NCBI RefSeq assembly: GCF_012912005.1
Contig: NZ_JABBEA010000001.1
Span: 310,001 to 374,000, forward strand
Source of the DNA: Paenibacillus sp. SZ31
GTDB lineage: Bacteria > Bacillota > Bacilli > Paenibacillales > Paenibacillaceae
Length of the DNA stretch: 64,000 nt
Direction of reading: 5' to 3'
Shown: piece by piece, positions 29,062 to 37,065 of the stretch
How positions within the stretch are numbered: position 1 is the stretch's first letter
Layout of the letters: every line of letters begins with the position of its first letter
Position numbers and translations under genes: made by a program
The notes under the pieces: generated by a model
The model's input: only the letters and a program-made list of their open reading frames with translations
Told to the model about the DNA's origin: nothing
Database searches by the model: none

Positions 29062-30839
29062 GGCGATCCCTCCAAGATTGGAATGGAAAACGAAATCCGG
29101 GTACCTCCACCAATCCGGCTGTCCACTTCGAGCTGTGCATCCGGTCCATAATGTAGCAACAGTCTCTCATTGACATTGCAGAGTCCATAACCTCCTTGGT
29201 TTAGGTGTCTTTCCGGCTGTTTTCCTTTCCATTCCCTAATGCTTATCCTTAATTGCTCCAGCCTGTTCGGCTCCATGCCGACACCATCATCCAGCACCAG
29301 CACATTCATATGTTCATTATTCGAATCCTTTCGAATCATAACGGTGATCGTGCCCATGCCCGCTTTGGGCTGAATGCCATGAATCATCGCATTCTCAACG
29401 AGCGGTTGCAGCAACAGCTTCAACATCATTCGCTGCTCAAGCGCTGGATCTACGATATAATGCAAGACGAATTGATCTGGGAAACGAATCGACTGCACAC
29501 GCACATAATGTCGGATATGAGCAATCTCCTGTTCCACAGGACAGTAATCCCGACCATTATTCAAACTGATGCGCAGAAAATCACTCAGGCCCTCCACCAT
29601 ATCCGCGATTCTCTTCTCTTCAGACATCAGGGCAATCCAGTGAATCGAAGAAAGAGTGTTATACAGAAAGTGCGGGTTAATCTGCGCCTGAAGTACTCGG
29701 AGATCTGCTTCTTTTTTGCGAGCTTCACCGCGAATAATCTCTTCCTTCAACAACTGAATATGTGCACCGAGCAGATTGTAACTCTCCCCCAGCCTGCCGA
29801 TCTCGTCATCACTTTCAGACCGAAACAGAGGAAGAGGGCGTTCCGGATCAATTCGGGACAGATGCCGGGTAAGTACACGAAGCGGCCTCGTCACACGGCG
29901 GACGGTAAACCAGACCAGTCCAGCACTGATTGCAGCAGACATGGCAACGGCGCATCCGGTCAGAATAAGGATATACCGATTTTCGGACTTGTACTGGTCG
30001 TATGGAACAGCTCCAACCAACGTCCAGCCCGTCAGTTCTTCGGGATAATAGAGCAATGTCCGTTTATCCTCACCACTGCCATACGTGGTTGTCCCGCTAC
30101 CAACATTTTGAATTAACGGTGTGACCCCTGGTTCGACATCCTCCAGTTTAAGTCCAAGCCGGGATTTGTCCATGGAAGACAAGATCTCTCCCGAACTGCC
30201 GATGAGTTCCAGTCTGCCTTGCCCTCTACCCAATCCCAGAGCAGCCCATCCTTTGGATATGGCCTTCTCATCCAGACTGATCGCCAGCCATCCGATAGGT
30301 CGATAATCATGGATACTACGGATCGGTCGAACCAATGTGATCACATTTTGTATACCTGCATAATTCTGAACTGGATATACTCCAGTCCATTTTTTCACCG
30401 CTTCTCCGCTCGGTACAGGTGGATAAGATAAGCTTGAATTATTGGATTCATACCAGGTAGCCGTAGACAATGTGGCATCGAATCGGCTTGGATATATGGC
30501 GATGTTCGCAATATACTTCTTGGAAGCCGCCAGATTGGTCATCCTGCCCAGGATATCCACCCGGTCTAGCTCATGATCTTCATTGTGGCTAAGATACTGC
30601 TGGATGTCCCGTTCTCCAATCAGGAAAATAGACAGGTTCTCGGCATCCTGCAACATATAACGGAGATTTGCTTCTACCTGTTTCAGCGTATCCATGCCGG
30701 AAAGCTTTGTTTTTTGCTCTGTGATGCGGGAAGAGATCAGAAAGGCGAACAGGCCCAAGGCCAGCAATGGCACAATCATTGAAGCCGTCACGACGACCGA
30801 TAGCTTCCTTTGTAACGAAGATGTGAGCCAACGTGCCAA
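29058..30839 (-). CDS. Sensor histidine kinase, YesM type, of the mannoside locus
   Basis: This 593-residue membrane kinase has a first membrane segment at about 14-35 and a second near 296-315, with the external sensor domain (dCache-like) between. HAMP (LRVLTRHLSRIDPERPL) is followed by LQAQINPHFLYNTLSSIHW with the phosphoacceptor His. The HATPase has ENAMIHG, DDGVGM and GGYGLCNVNERL. The start is TTG with GGAGGAG 6 nt upstream. It lies 30 bp downstream of the second permease in the same operon, so it is made with the transporter. The likely signal is a mannooligosaccharide or the loaded binding protein; this is inference. Confidence 0.93.
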   Translation of the reverse strand: MARWLTSSLQRKLSVVVTASMIVPLLALGLFAFLISSRITEQKTKLSGMDTLKQVEANLRYMLQDAENLSIFLIGERDIQQYLSHNEDHELDRVDILGRMTNLAASKKYIANIAIYPSRFDATLSTATWYESNNSSLSYPPVPSGEAVKKWTGVYPVQNYAGIQNVITLVRPIRSIHDYRPIGWLAISLDEKAISKGWAALGLGRGQGRLELIGSSGEILSSMDKSRLGLKLEDVEPGVTPLIQNVGSGTTTYGSGEDKRTLLYYPEELTGWTLVGAVPYDQYKSENRYILILTGCAVAMSAAISAGLVWFTVRRVTRPLRVLTRHLSRIDPERPLPLFRSESDDEIGRLGESYNLLGAHIQLLKEEIIRGEARKKEADLRVLQAQINPHFLYNTLSSIHWIALMSEEKRIADMVEGLSDFLRISLNNGRDYCPVEQEIAHIRHYVRVQSIRFPDQFVLHYIVDPALEQRMMLKLLLQPLVENAMIHGIQPKAGMGTITVMIRKDSNNEHMNVLVLDDGVGMEPNRLEQLRISIREWKGKQPERHLNQGGYGLCNVNERLLLHYGPDAQLEVDSRIGGGTRISFSIPILEGSP

Positions 30840-30869
30840 ACGTTTCTCCTCCTCTGGATGCGCTTTCGC

Positions 30870-31745
30870 TTACCCTTTGACTGCTCCGGCAGTCATACCT
30901 TTCATAACCTGTTCCTGGAATATAAGATACAGAATAATGGTTGGAATGACCGACAGGGTCATGGCAGCAAGCGTTAATCCGTAATCCGTCTGGTATCCAT
31001 CTGCAAAGTTCGCAATCGCCAGCGGTAGCGTTTTCAATCCAGTTTTGTTGATGAACACAAGCGCAAATGAAAAGTCATTCCACGCATGCAGGAAACTCAG
31101 GATCGTAACCGTCGACAACGCAGGCACAGACATGGGCAGCATGATTCGGGTAAATAGCCCCCATAGTCCTGTTCCATCAATAAAAGCCGCCTCTTCAATG
31201 TCACGTGGAACACTCGTTAGATAGGCAGTAAGCACGAAAATAGCCGTAGGCAAGGCAAAGGCCGTATACGGTAAAATTAATGCCCAGTACGTATTCAGCA
31301 GGGACATCTGTTTCATCAGAATAAATAAAGGGACAAGCGTACTATGAATCGGAATGAGCATGCCTACGACAAAGAAAGTCATGATTAACCCTTTCCAGCG
31401 AAACTGGAAGCGGGCCAGGATGAATGAAGCAAGCGCTGCAATAAACAGCGTCAGAATTAATGATCCGACCGATACAATGAGTGAATTTCCAAAAGCGGTC
31501 CCTAGCTTGGAGCTTTCCCATGCATTGCCAAAATTGGCTACGTTCCAGTTTTCCGGCAATCCAAAAGGCCTGCTATAGAAATCTTCATTCGTTTTGAACG
31601 CACTAATCACGAGCCAGTAGAACGGATACAATGTTAAAATACCATAGACCGTCAGCAGCGTCCAAACAATTCCGCTGCGAAGACGTCGAATGGGATGATC
31701 CGAGCCACTTCGTGGTGATGGTATGGTTACAGGTGTTGCGCGCAT
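30870..31745 (-). CDS. Sugar ABC transporter permease, MalG type
   Basis: This 291-residue membrane protein is the second permease of system 3. It has six membrane segments; the EAA loop is EEAAFIDGTGLWGLFTRIMLP and the C-terminal FQEQVMKGMTAGAVKG is typical of the MalG branch. AGGGGG stands 7 nt before the ATG. It begins 15 bp after the MalF-type permease and ends 30 bp before the kinase. With the binding protein and a shared ATPase it should import a mannoside; the beta-mannosidase at the end of the operon is the reason for this guess. Confidence 0.9.
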   Translation of the reverse strand: MRATPVTIPSPRSGSDHPIRRLRSGIVWTLLTVYGILTLYPFYWLVISAFKTNEDFYSRPFGLPENWNVANFGNAWESSKLGTAFGNSLIVSVGSLILTLFIAALASFILARFQFRWKGLIMTFFVVGMLIPIHSTLVPLFILMKQMSLLNTYWALILPYTAFALPTAIFVLTAYLTSVPRDIEEAAFIDGTGLWGLFTRIMLPMSVPALSTVTILSFLHAWNDFSFALVFINKTGLKTLPLAIANFADGYQTDYGLTLAAMTLSVIPTIILYLIFQEQVMKGMTAGAVKG

Positions 31746-31760
31746 GTCAGTTCCCCCTCT

Positions 31761-32642
31761 CTAATGGTTCTCTTTTCGTTTGCGACTGGTTACCCACTGG
31801 CTTGTTCCGATCAGCAGAAGCGAGATCAGTACGATGGTTGTCGAGATGGCACTTCCGAAGCCATAACGGTATGTGGTAAAGGTGGAATTGTACATATACG
31901 TAGCGAGTAGTTCTGTGGCATGCGCCGGACCACCCTTGGTCATGATGTAGACCAGATCGAATGATTTGAGGCTACCCGAAATACATAGAATGATCGCAAC
32001 CTGAACCGTTCCCCAGATCATGGGCAAAGAGACCGAGACCAGCTTCCGAATTCCTGAAGCACCGTCTATTTTGGCAGCATCATGAATCTCGCCAGGAATA
32101 TTTTGCAGAGCTGAGATAAAGATAATCAGATACAACCCGACAAAGCTCCAGAGCAACGGCGGTACCAACGAGAATATCGCGATTTTGTCATCGGATAGCC
32201 ATTGCAGCTTCCAACTCTCCAGCCCCAGTGCATCCAGCAAAAAGTTCAATATCCCGATCTGTGGATGATAGATATACTGCCAAATCATACCGATGACCAC
32301 CGTGGATAACACCATTGGCAGAAATACGGCTGAGCGCAAAAACCGCTGTAATGGATTGCTTTTGTGTAAGATGACCGCCAACATCAGCGCTAACGGAATT
32401 TGCCCAAATACAGATGCCAGCACAAAAATAACGTTATTTTTCAGTGCCCGCCAAAATACAGGATCATGCCAGATCTCAATGTAATTATCCACACCAATAT
32501 ATTTGGATGCCCCGATGCCGGACCAATTGAAGAACCCGTAGTACGCTGACCACACGACCGGTACAAATACAAACAATGCATAAATGATGACTGCCGGGGC
32601 CAGCCCCAGCATAATAAAACGTCGACTTCGCAGTGCGTTCAT
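31761..32642 (-). CDS. Sugar ABC transporter permease, MalF type
   Basis: This 293-residue membrane protein is the first permease of system 3. The first membrane segment starts near residue 9 (MLGLAPAVIIYALFVFVPV). The EAA loop reads IHDAAKIDGASGIRKLVSVS, which here starts with HDAA instead of EAA. The end shows a TTIVLISLLLIG membrane segment and a basic tail. GGGAGGGG lies 10 nt before the ATG. It follows the binding-protein gene by 101 bp containing a hairpin that should reduce its expression relative to the binding protein. Confidence 0.9.
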   Translation of the reverse strand: MNALRSRRFIMLGLAPAVIIYALFVFVPVVWSAYYGFFNWSGIGASKYIGVDNYIEIWHDPVFWRALKNNVIFVLASVFGQIPLALMLAVILHKSNPLQRFLRSAVFLPMVLSTVVIGMIWQYIYHPQIGILNFLLDALGLESWKLQWLSDDKIAIFSLVPPLLWSFVGLYLIIFISALQNIPGEIHDAAKIDGASGIRKLVSVSLPMIWGTVQVAIILCISGSLKSFDLVYIMTKGGPAHATELLATYMYNSTFTTYRYGFGSAISTTIVLISLLLIGTSQWVTSRKRKENH

Positions 32643-32702
32643 CTGTTCACTTCCCCTCCCTGAATGCCTTTCCCAACTTGCAACTGACTATCTCAGCCAT
32701 AC

Positions 32703-32732
32703 CTAAAACCCCTCCCCTGCCGGGAAGGGGTT
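32703..32732 (-). terminator. Intercistronic hairpin between the binding-protein and permease genes
   Basis: On the minus strand the arms AACCCCTTCCC and GGGGAGGGGTT pair with one mismatch and a 4-nt loop, then TTTTAGG. It is placed like the hairpin after the system 1 lipoprotein and probably works as a leaky terminator and mRNA stabiliser. Confidence 0.7.
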
Positions 32733-32743
32733 CTGACGAATCG

Positions 32744-34057
32744 TTACTGACTAACAGCATTGGCTTGAGCCGCCTGAATCTTAGCCGCAATGTCTTCGGC
32801 CTTGCCGCCCATAAGCAACTCTTGTAATGCATTATTAATAACCTCAACCGTTGCCGATCCCAGCTTGGAATCGTATACCGGTGTAATCTTCACTTCCTGC
32901 ATCAGATCATATAATTCAACGAACAATGGATGTGCCTTGGTTTTGTCCAGATCAATCTTGTAACTCACCAATGTGCTACTATCCAATGTGGCCTTCTGAC
33001 CGTCAGGTCCTGCCAGCGCGTAGAACAACTCCATCGCTGCCTCTTTTTGTGCACCGCTCAGCTTCTTACTTACACCCAACCCGGTTCCCACAACACCAGA
33101 TGTTGTTCTTGGTTCACCCTGACCTCCGTCCACTGGAGGAAGAATCGTAATATGGGTGTTATTCAACACTTCTTCAGGTGCATTGTTCACCAGGTTCGCC
33201 AAGGCCCATCCGCCGTTCATGACCATGGCTGCCTTACCTTGGAAATAAAGCTGCATCATCTGTGTCTCGTCAATACTGTTGAATCCATCCTGGAATGCTT
33301 TGGTGTTGCCAAGCTCCTGCATCTTATTCAAGGCTTCAACAAATTGTGGATCGGTAAAGCTTGCACCCTCTTGTGCTGCCGCTTTCAGGAACCAGTCTGT
33401 GCCGGTGATCCGGTCAGCCAGTGTACTGAATATTGTCGATTGCGCTACCCAGTTGGCCTTGTTACCAAGCGCCATGGGAATGACTTTATTTTGATTAAAT
33501 GTGGCGATCGCCTGTTCCAATTCCGCCCACGTCTCAGGTACTTTCACGTTGTACTGTTTGAAAAGTGCTTCGTTATAATAAATGAAGGAACTTGGTGCCA
33601 GATTCATAGGCACGGAGTAGATGTTCCCGTCCAGGGTATATCCATCCAGTGCATTCGGGATAAAGTTATCTTTCCACTCCGGCTTCGCGTCCAGCTCTGC
33701 ATTAATGGGCTGTAACAGGTCACCTTTTACGAATTCCTTCGTCATGGCATCCGGCCACATCACGAACAGATCTGGCATCTCGTTGGCAGCTGCCACCGTG
33801 CGAAGCCGGGTTTTGAGACCATCTGTTGGCAAGCCTTCATCCACAACTTCAATGTCTGGATGCGCCGCGCGAAAATCTTCAATAATTTGGCGCATTGCAA
33901 CCGCCTTTGCATCCTGTCCGGTCCAGTTGTGCCAGAGTGTGACGGTTACTTTGTCATTGCCGCTGCCTCCTTCTGAAGTGTCCCCACCAGCACAGCCAGC
34001 AAGAATAATGGAGAACAACGCTATTGCCAGGAAACCCGAAAGCCATTTTTTCAACAT
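32744..34057 (-). CDS. Extracellular sugar-binding lipoprotein of the mannoside ABC system
   Basis: This 437-residue lipoprotein of the MalE-like family 1 binds the sugar outside the cell. It starts at ATG 34057 (MLKKWLSGFLAIALF), with AGGGGG 9 nt upstream; an in-frame ATG 19 codons earlier lacks a ribosome binding site. The lipobox LAGC gives lipid attachment at Cys22. The mature protein begins VTVTLWHNWTGQDAKA and includes FFQ-type loops such as YFQGKAAMVMNGGWALANL, the standard signature of sugar-binding proteins. It is the first gene of the operon, behind a promoter containing a cre-like site. Confidence 0.92.
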   Translation of the reverse strand: MLKKWLSGFLAIALFSIILAGCAGGDTSEGGSGNDKVTVTLWHNWTGQDAKAVAMRQIIEDFRAAHPDIEVVDEGLPTDGLKTRLRTVAAANEMPDLFVMWPDAMTKEFVKGDLLQPINAELDAKPEWKDNFIPNALDGYTLDGNIYSVPMNLAPSSFIYYNEALFKQYNVKVPETWAELEQAIATFNQNKVIPMALGNKANWVAQSTIFSTLADRITGTDWFLKAAAQEGASFTDPQFVEALNKMQELGNTKAFQDGFNSIDETQMMQLYFQGKAAMVMNGGWALANLVNNAPEEVLNNTHITILPPVDGGQGEPRTTSGVVGTGLGVSKKLSGAQKEAAMELFYALAGPDGQKATLDSSTLVSYKIDLDKTKAHPLFVELYDLMQEVKITPVYDSKLGSATVEVINNALQELLMGGKAEDIAAKIQAAQANAVSQ

Positions 34058-34091
34058 CTCTATAATCCCCCTCGGCGATTTGAATACACTT

Positions 34092-34121
34092 ATTGTAAAT
34101 GGTAACGCTATCATACCGTAA
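34092..34121 (-). promoter_or_regulatory. Promoter of the mannoside operon
   Basis: On the minus strand the -10 box is TACAAT (34092-34097), and a weak -35 (TTACGG) lies 18 bp further upstream. The spacer is filled by the cre-like site. Start of transcription is expected about 25 bp before the binding-protein ATG. Confidence 0.5.
34099..34114 (-). promoter_or_regulatory. cre-like site (CcpA) in the mannoside operon promoter
   Basis: ATGATAGCGTTACCA on the minus strand has only one mismatch to WTGNAANCGNWNNCW. It lies between the -35 and -10 boxes, which would give glucose repression of the operon. Match judged by eye. Confidence 0.6.
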
Positions 34122-34202
34122 GGTGACGATCCACGGATGCAGGGGTGAAAAATATCGGTTCCCCTATTTGGAACTTACTTTGTTGACTTACTGTTCGTAA
34201 CA

Positions 34203-34235
34203 TATAAAAAGAGCTCTCACCATTGAGAGCTCTTT
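34203..34235 (-). terminator. Terminator of the acyltransferase gene
   Basis: A perfect 12-bp stem (AAAGAGCTCTCA with TGAGAGCTCTTT) and a 4-nt loop are followed on the minus strand by TATATG after the T run. It lies about 80 bp past the acyltransferase stop and upstream of the mannoside promoter. Confidence 0.75.
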
Positions 34236-34315
34236 CTTGTTGCAGCCATCGGCAGCTTACACCCAGGCCATATATAATGTATAAGTGCTAATTCTTATTG
34301 AAAATGGATTAGTGA

Positions 34316-36400
34316 TTATTGAATACTGTTCTTCACCAGTTCTGCAAAAGCTTCCGATCCTTGCGTAGTGAGATGCACGCCGTCTTTTTCGAAATATTCG
34401 TCATGTCCTTCACTTGCACTGTTCCAGTCAATCAGCGAGACATTACTGTATTTGGATGCAGCCTCATTCAAAGCCCTGTTCACCGTTCGTTCCCACGGAC
34501 GAGGTACGCGCACAGTAACCAGATATACATGATCCTCATCCTTCAGATAATCAAGCACAGCATTCAAGTTTTTGGAGTTAAAAGAACCATTTGTTCCAAG
34601 CTCCAGCACCACTTTGCTGCCCATTTGGTTGTTTCGCTTCAAGCCTTCCAATACATCGGCAGCCTGCCACATCTGACGGCCGACATGTCCGTCCACATGC
34701 ACTCCCGATATACTCTGCTCCAGATACGGTTTAGCATCCAAAATCACGGAATCTCCAATGACCGTATAATGAACCTTGCCGTCCTCGGCAGGAGGAGCCG
34801 TGTCTTCATCTTCCTGAGATGAATCAGGTGCATCATCTGTACCATCGGATTGGTTCACTCCAGCGTCGTCCGGAGCCTCATTCTCGTTAGTCACGGAGTC
34901 ATCAGACGTCTTGTCATCAGACTGACCATCCTTGCCCGAATTTGCTAAAGCGTTCTGGTCGTCAGGTTTCGATTCTGGAGTAGACTCTCCTGTCGGCTTC
35001 TCATTTTCCCCCGAATCATCTTTTGTTCCTGCTTCCGGTTTATGGCTATGAGCATCGTTCTTTTGGCCAGAGCCTGACGTCGCTGTAATCGCTGGTACAA
35101 CATCCTGTCCCTGTTCCTCTGCTACGGAATTCTCTCCATTCAATGTGTTGGACATTGATACCGAATGGGAGTCAGAATTCGCTGCATGGGAGACCATCAT
35201 CTGAGTTACCGTATAAGACAACAGCAGAATCGTCATCAACAGACCTGCCCGCTTCCACCACACATTACGTATACCGATCGATGACCGCCCTCTTCCCCAT
35301 AAACGGGACCAAGAATCACGGAACCCGTTGTATCGGATCGGGTTTTCAATATATTTAAGAGACAATGAGGCCAGTACAACCGTTGCAGCAACCTGTAAAA
35401 TGATTCGCACAGGATGTGCTCCTCCCGTATCCACCGCGGGATTCGTTAAAATAATGACAGGATAATGCCACAGATATAATCCGTAGGATCGCTCTCCGAT
35501 CCAGCGTAGTGGCTTCGCTCCAATAATACGTGCCAGAAAAGACGATGGGTGAGCCAACACGGCTACCAGCAACGTCGTTGCGATAGCCTGAAGCACCATG
35601 CCCCCTTGATATAGAAACGGATCATATTCACTGCTATTCAGCATCATATAGATCAATAGTGCGAGCGCAGCCAGTCCCGACACATCGAGCACAAGCCGGT
35701 TCATGCCAGGCAGAGAGTTCGACAGCTTGCGACTAGGCCACACCACCGCAAGAGCAGCACCTGCCAGCAGTGCGAATGCTCGCGTGTCTGTTCCATAATA
35801 TACACGGCTCGGGTCCAGATCCGGATTATACATGATGGCCATTGCGCCAGCAGACAATTCAGCTGCGACAACAATGAAGACGACCAGCCATCCCTTTCTT
35901 TTGAACACTACGATTGCTGCGATCAGTAGAAGAGGCCATAAGAGGTAAAATTGCTCTTCCACAGCCAGTGACCAGAAATGTCCAAAGGGTGATGGCGGGC
36001 CGAAACTTTCGAAATAGGAAACGTTGTGAAAGATATACCACCAATTACTTATGTATAATACACCCGATACGATATCACCACGAAGCGCAGCGAGCCGGGA
36101 TGGATCTGAACAGGCTAGCCAGATCATCACCACAGCTGTCATGGTCAGCATGCCTGGAAGCAGACGCCTTACTCGCCTTACCCAGAAATCGCCGAGAGAA
36201 ATGCGTCCATGTTCCTGCCACTGTGACACGAGAATATCTGTGATCAAATATCCTGAGAGAACAAAGAATATCCCTACACCGAGCAGTCCACCCGGAATAA
36301 AATCCAAATTCAGATGATACGCGATTACCGCAAGTACAGCGATGGCTCGCAAGCCATCCAGTCCGTTCATATGTCGCTTGTTATTAGGCGATTGTGACAT
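34316..36400 (-). CDS. OatA-like membrane acyltransferase with SGNH domain
   Basis: This 694-residue two-part enzyme is probably for O-acetylation of peptidoglycan or another cell-wall glycan. Residues 1-410 form the acyltransferase-3 membrane domain of about 10 to 11 segments, with conserved His in VIAYHLNLD and the RRVRRLLPGM motif. A linker at about 411-540 is strongly acidic and Ser/Asp/Glu/Gly rich. Residues 541-694 are an SGNH esterase/transferase domain: block I IGDSVILDA, block III ELGTNGSF, and block V DGVHLT. The ATG has an AGGGG ribosome binding site. It stands alone with its own terminator. The linker is longer than is usual. Confidence 0.9.
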   Translation of the reverse strand: MSQSPNNKRHMNGLDGLRAIAVLAVIAYHLNLDFIPGGLLGVGIFFVLSGYLITDILVSQWQEHGRISLGDFWVRRVRRLLPGMLTMTAVVMIWLACSDPSRLAALRGDIVSGVLYISNWWYIFHNVSYFESFGPPSPFGHFWSLAVEEQFYLLWPLLLIAAIVVFKRKGWLVVFIVVAAELSAGAMAIMYNPDLDPSRVYYGTDTRAFALLAGAALAVVWPSRKLSNSLPGMNRLVLDVSGLAALALLIYMMLNSSEYDPFLYQGGMVLQAIATTLLVAVLAHPSSFLARIIGAKPLRWIGERSYGLYLWHYPVIILTNPAVDTGGAHPVRIILQVAATVVLASLSLKYIENPIRYNGFRDSWSRLWGRGRSSIGIRNVWWKRAGLLMTILLLSYTVTQMMVSHAANSDSHSVSMSNTLNGENSVAEEQGQDVVPAITATSGSGQKNDAHSHKPEAGTKDDSGENEKPTGESTPESKPDDQNALANSGKDGQSDDKTSDDSVTNENEAPDDAGVNQSDGTDDAPDSSQEDEDTAPPAEDGKVHYTVIGDSVILDAKPYLEQSISGVHVDGHVGRQMWQAADVLEGLKRNNQMGSKVVLELGTNGSFNSKNLNAVLDYLKDEDHVYLVTVRVPRPWERTVNRALNEAASKYSNVSLIDWNSASEGHDEYFEKDGVHLTTQGSEAFAELVKNSIQ

Positions 36401-36996
36401 GCATGCCCCTCCTTGTTACTGTGAGTCAACAACATCGGTGTTGGGGGCATAAAGGAACTCCTGATCGTTCTGGTTGTCATTAACATACGTATTGCACCTT
36501 CCATCTTTCATTTACAACATAAGAACAGCTTCTGATCGAAGCCCTATCCGATGATGCTACATTCTGGGTGAATTCTATAATCTTAAAGAAGACGTTTCGC
36601 CTATCCATTAAGTTTTAATCATTACGACATTCTTTATATTAATCGTGGGTTCACGTTTAGCATTATACGCTCGAAATAAGCCTCATACTTTACAGTAATA
36701 GTTACAAACGATTAAACCGATGTAACCTTTCCTGCCAGCTCATACAGCTGTAAAATCATACTCTAATTTTGTCGTTAAATATAGTACTTTTCATCGAGTG
36801 GCTAAAATTACCTGACCCGCTTGCGCAAACCAGCATACCCACGCACACATCGATTGAAACAATTGAATTCATAGCAAAAGGCCGCCGACTTGCTCAGCAG
36901 CCAATATCCATTATAAACCTATGTCAGACCGGATTGAAAGTTTTGCTCATAATTGCTTCTTCTTGCCTAGGACCCAAGTTAGTTAGCTAAATCACA
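36401..36996. other. Long intergenic region, no gene recognised
   Basis: About 600 bp between the acyltransferase start and the terminator after nrdJ. It is AT-rich and has no reading frame with a convincing ribosome binding site; an open stretch at 36769-36990 (plus) lacks one and looks like chance. No riboswitch, tRNA or cre pattern was found. It must hold the acyltransferase promoter, but no sigma factor match stood out. Confidence 0.5.
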
Positions 36997-37041
36997 AAAA
37001 GGCATTCCTGACTTCATGATGGATCCATGGAACGCCTTTTC
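36997..37041 (-). terminator. Terminator of nrdJ
   Basis: AAAAGGCGTTCC and GGAATGCCTTTT pair on the minus strand (one G-T pair) around a 20-nt loop, followed by TTTTTGTG. It lies 25 bp after the nrdJ stop. Confidence 0.85.
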
Positions 37042-37065
37042 TCTTTTACTTTTTTCAAAAGATAT

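Noticed and set aside
36621..36665. Possible ECF sigma factor promoter (TGAACC ... CGTA) before the acyltransferase
   Set aside because: The spacer is about 21 bp instead of 16 to 17 bp.
36769..36990. Possible 73-codon gene in the gap before the nrdJ terminator
   Set aside because: No ribosome binding site, no recognisable product and no conserved pattern; likely chance.
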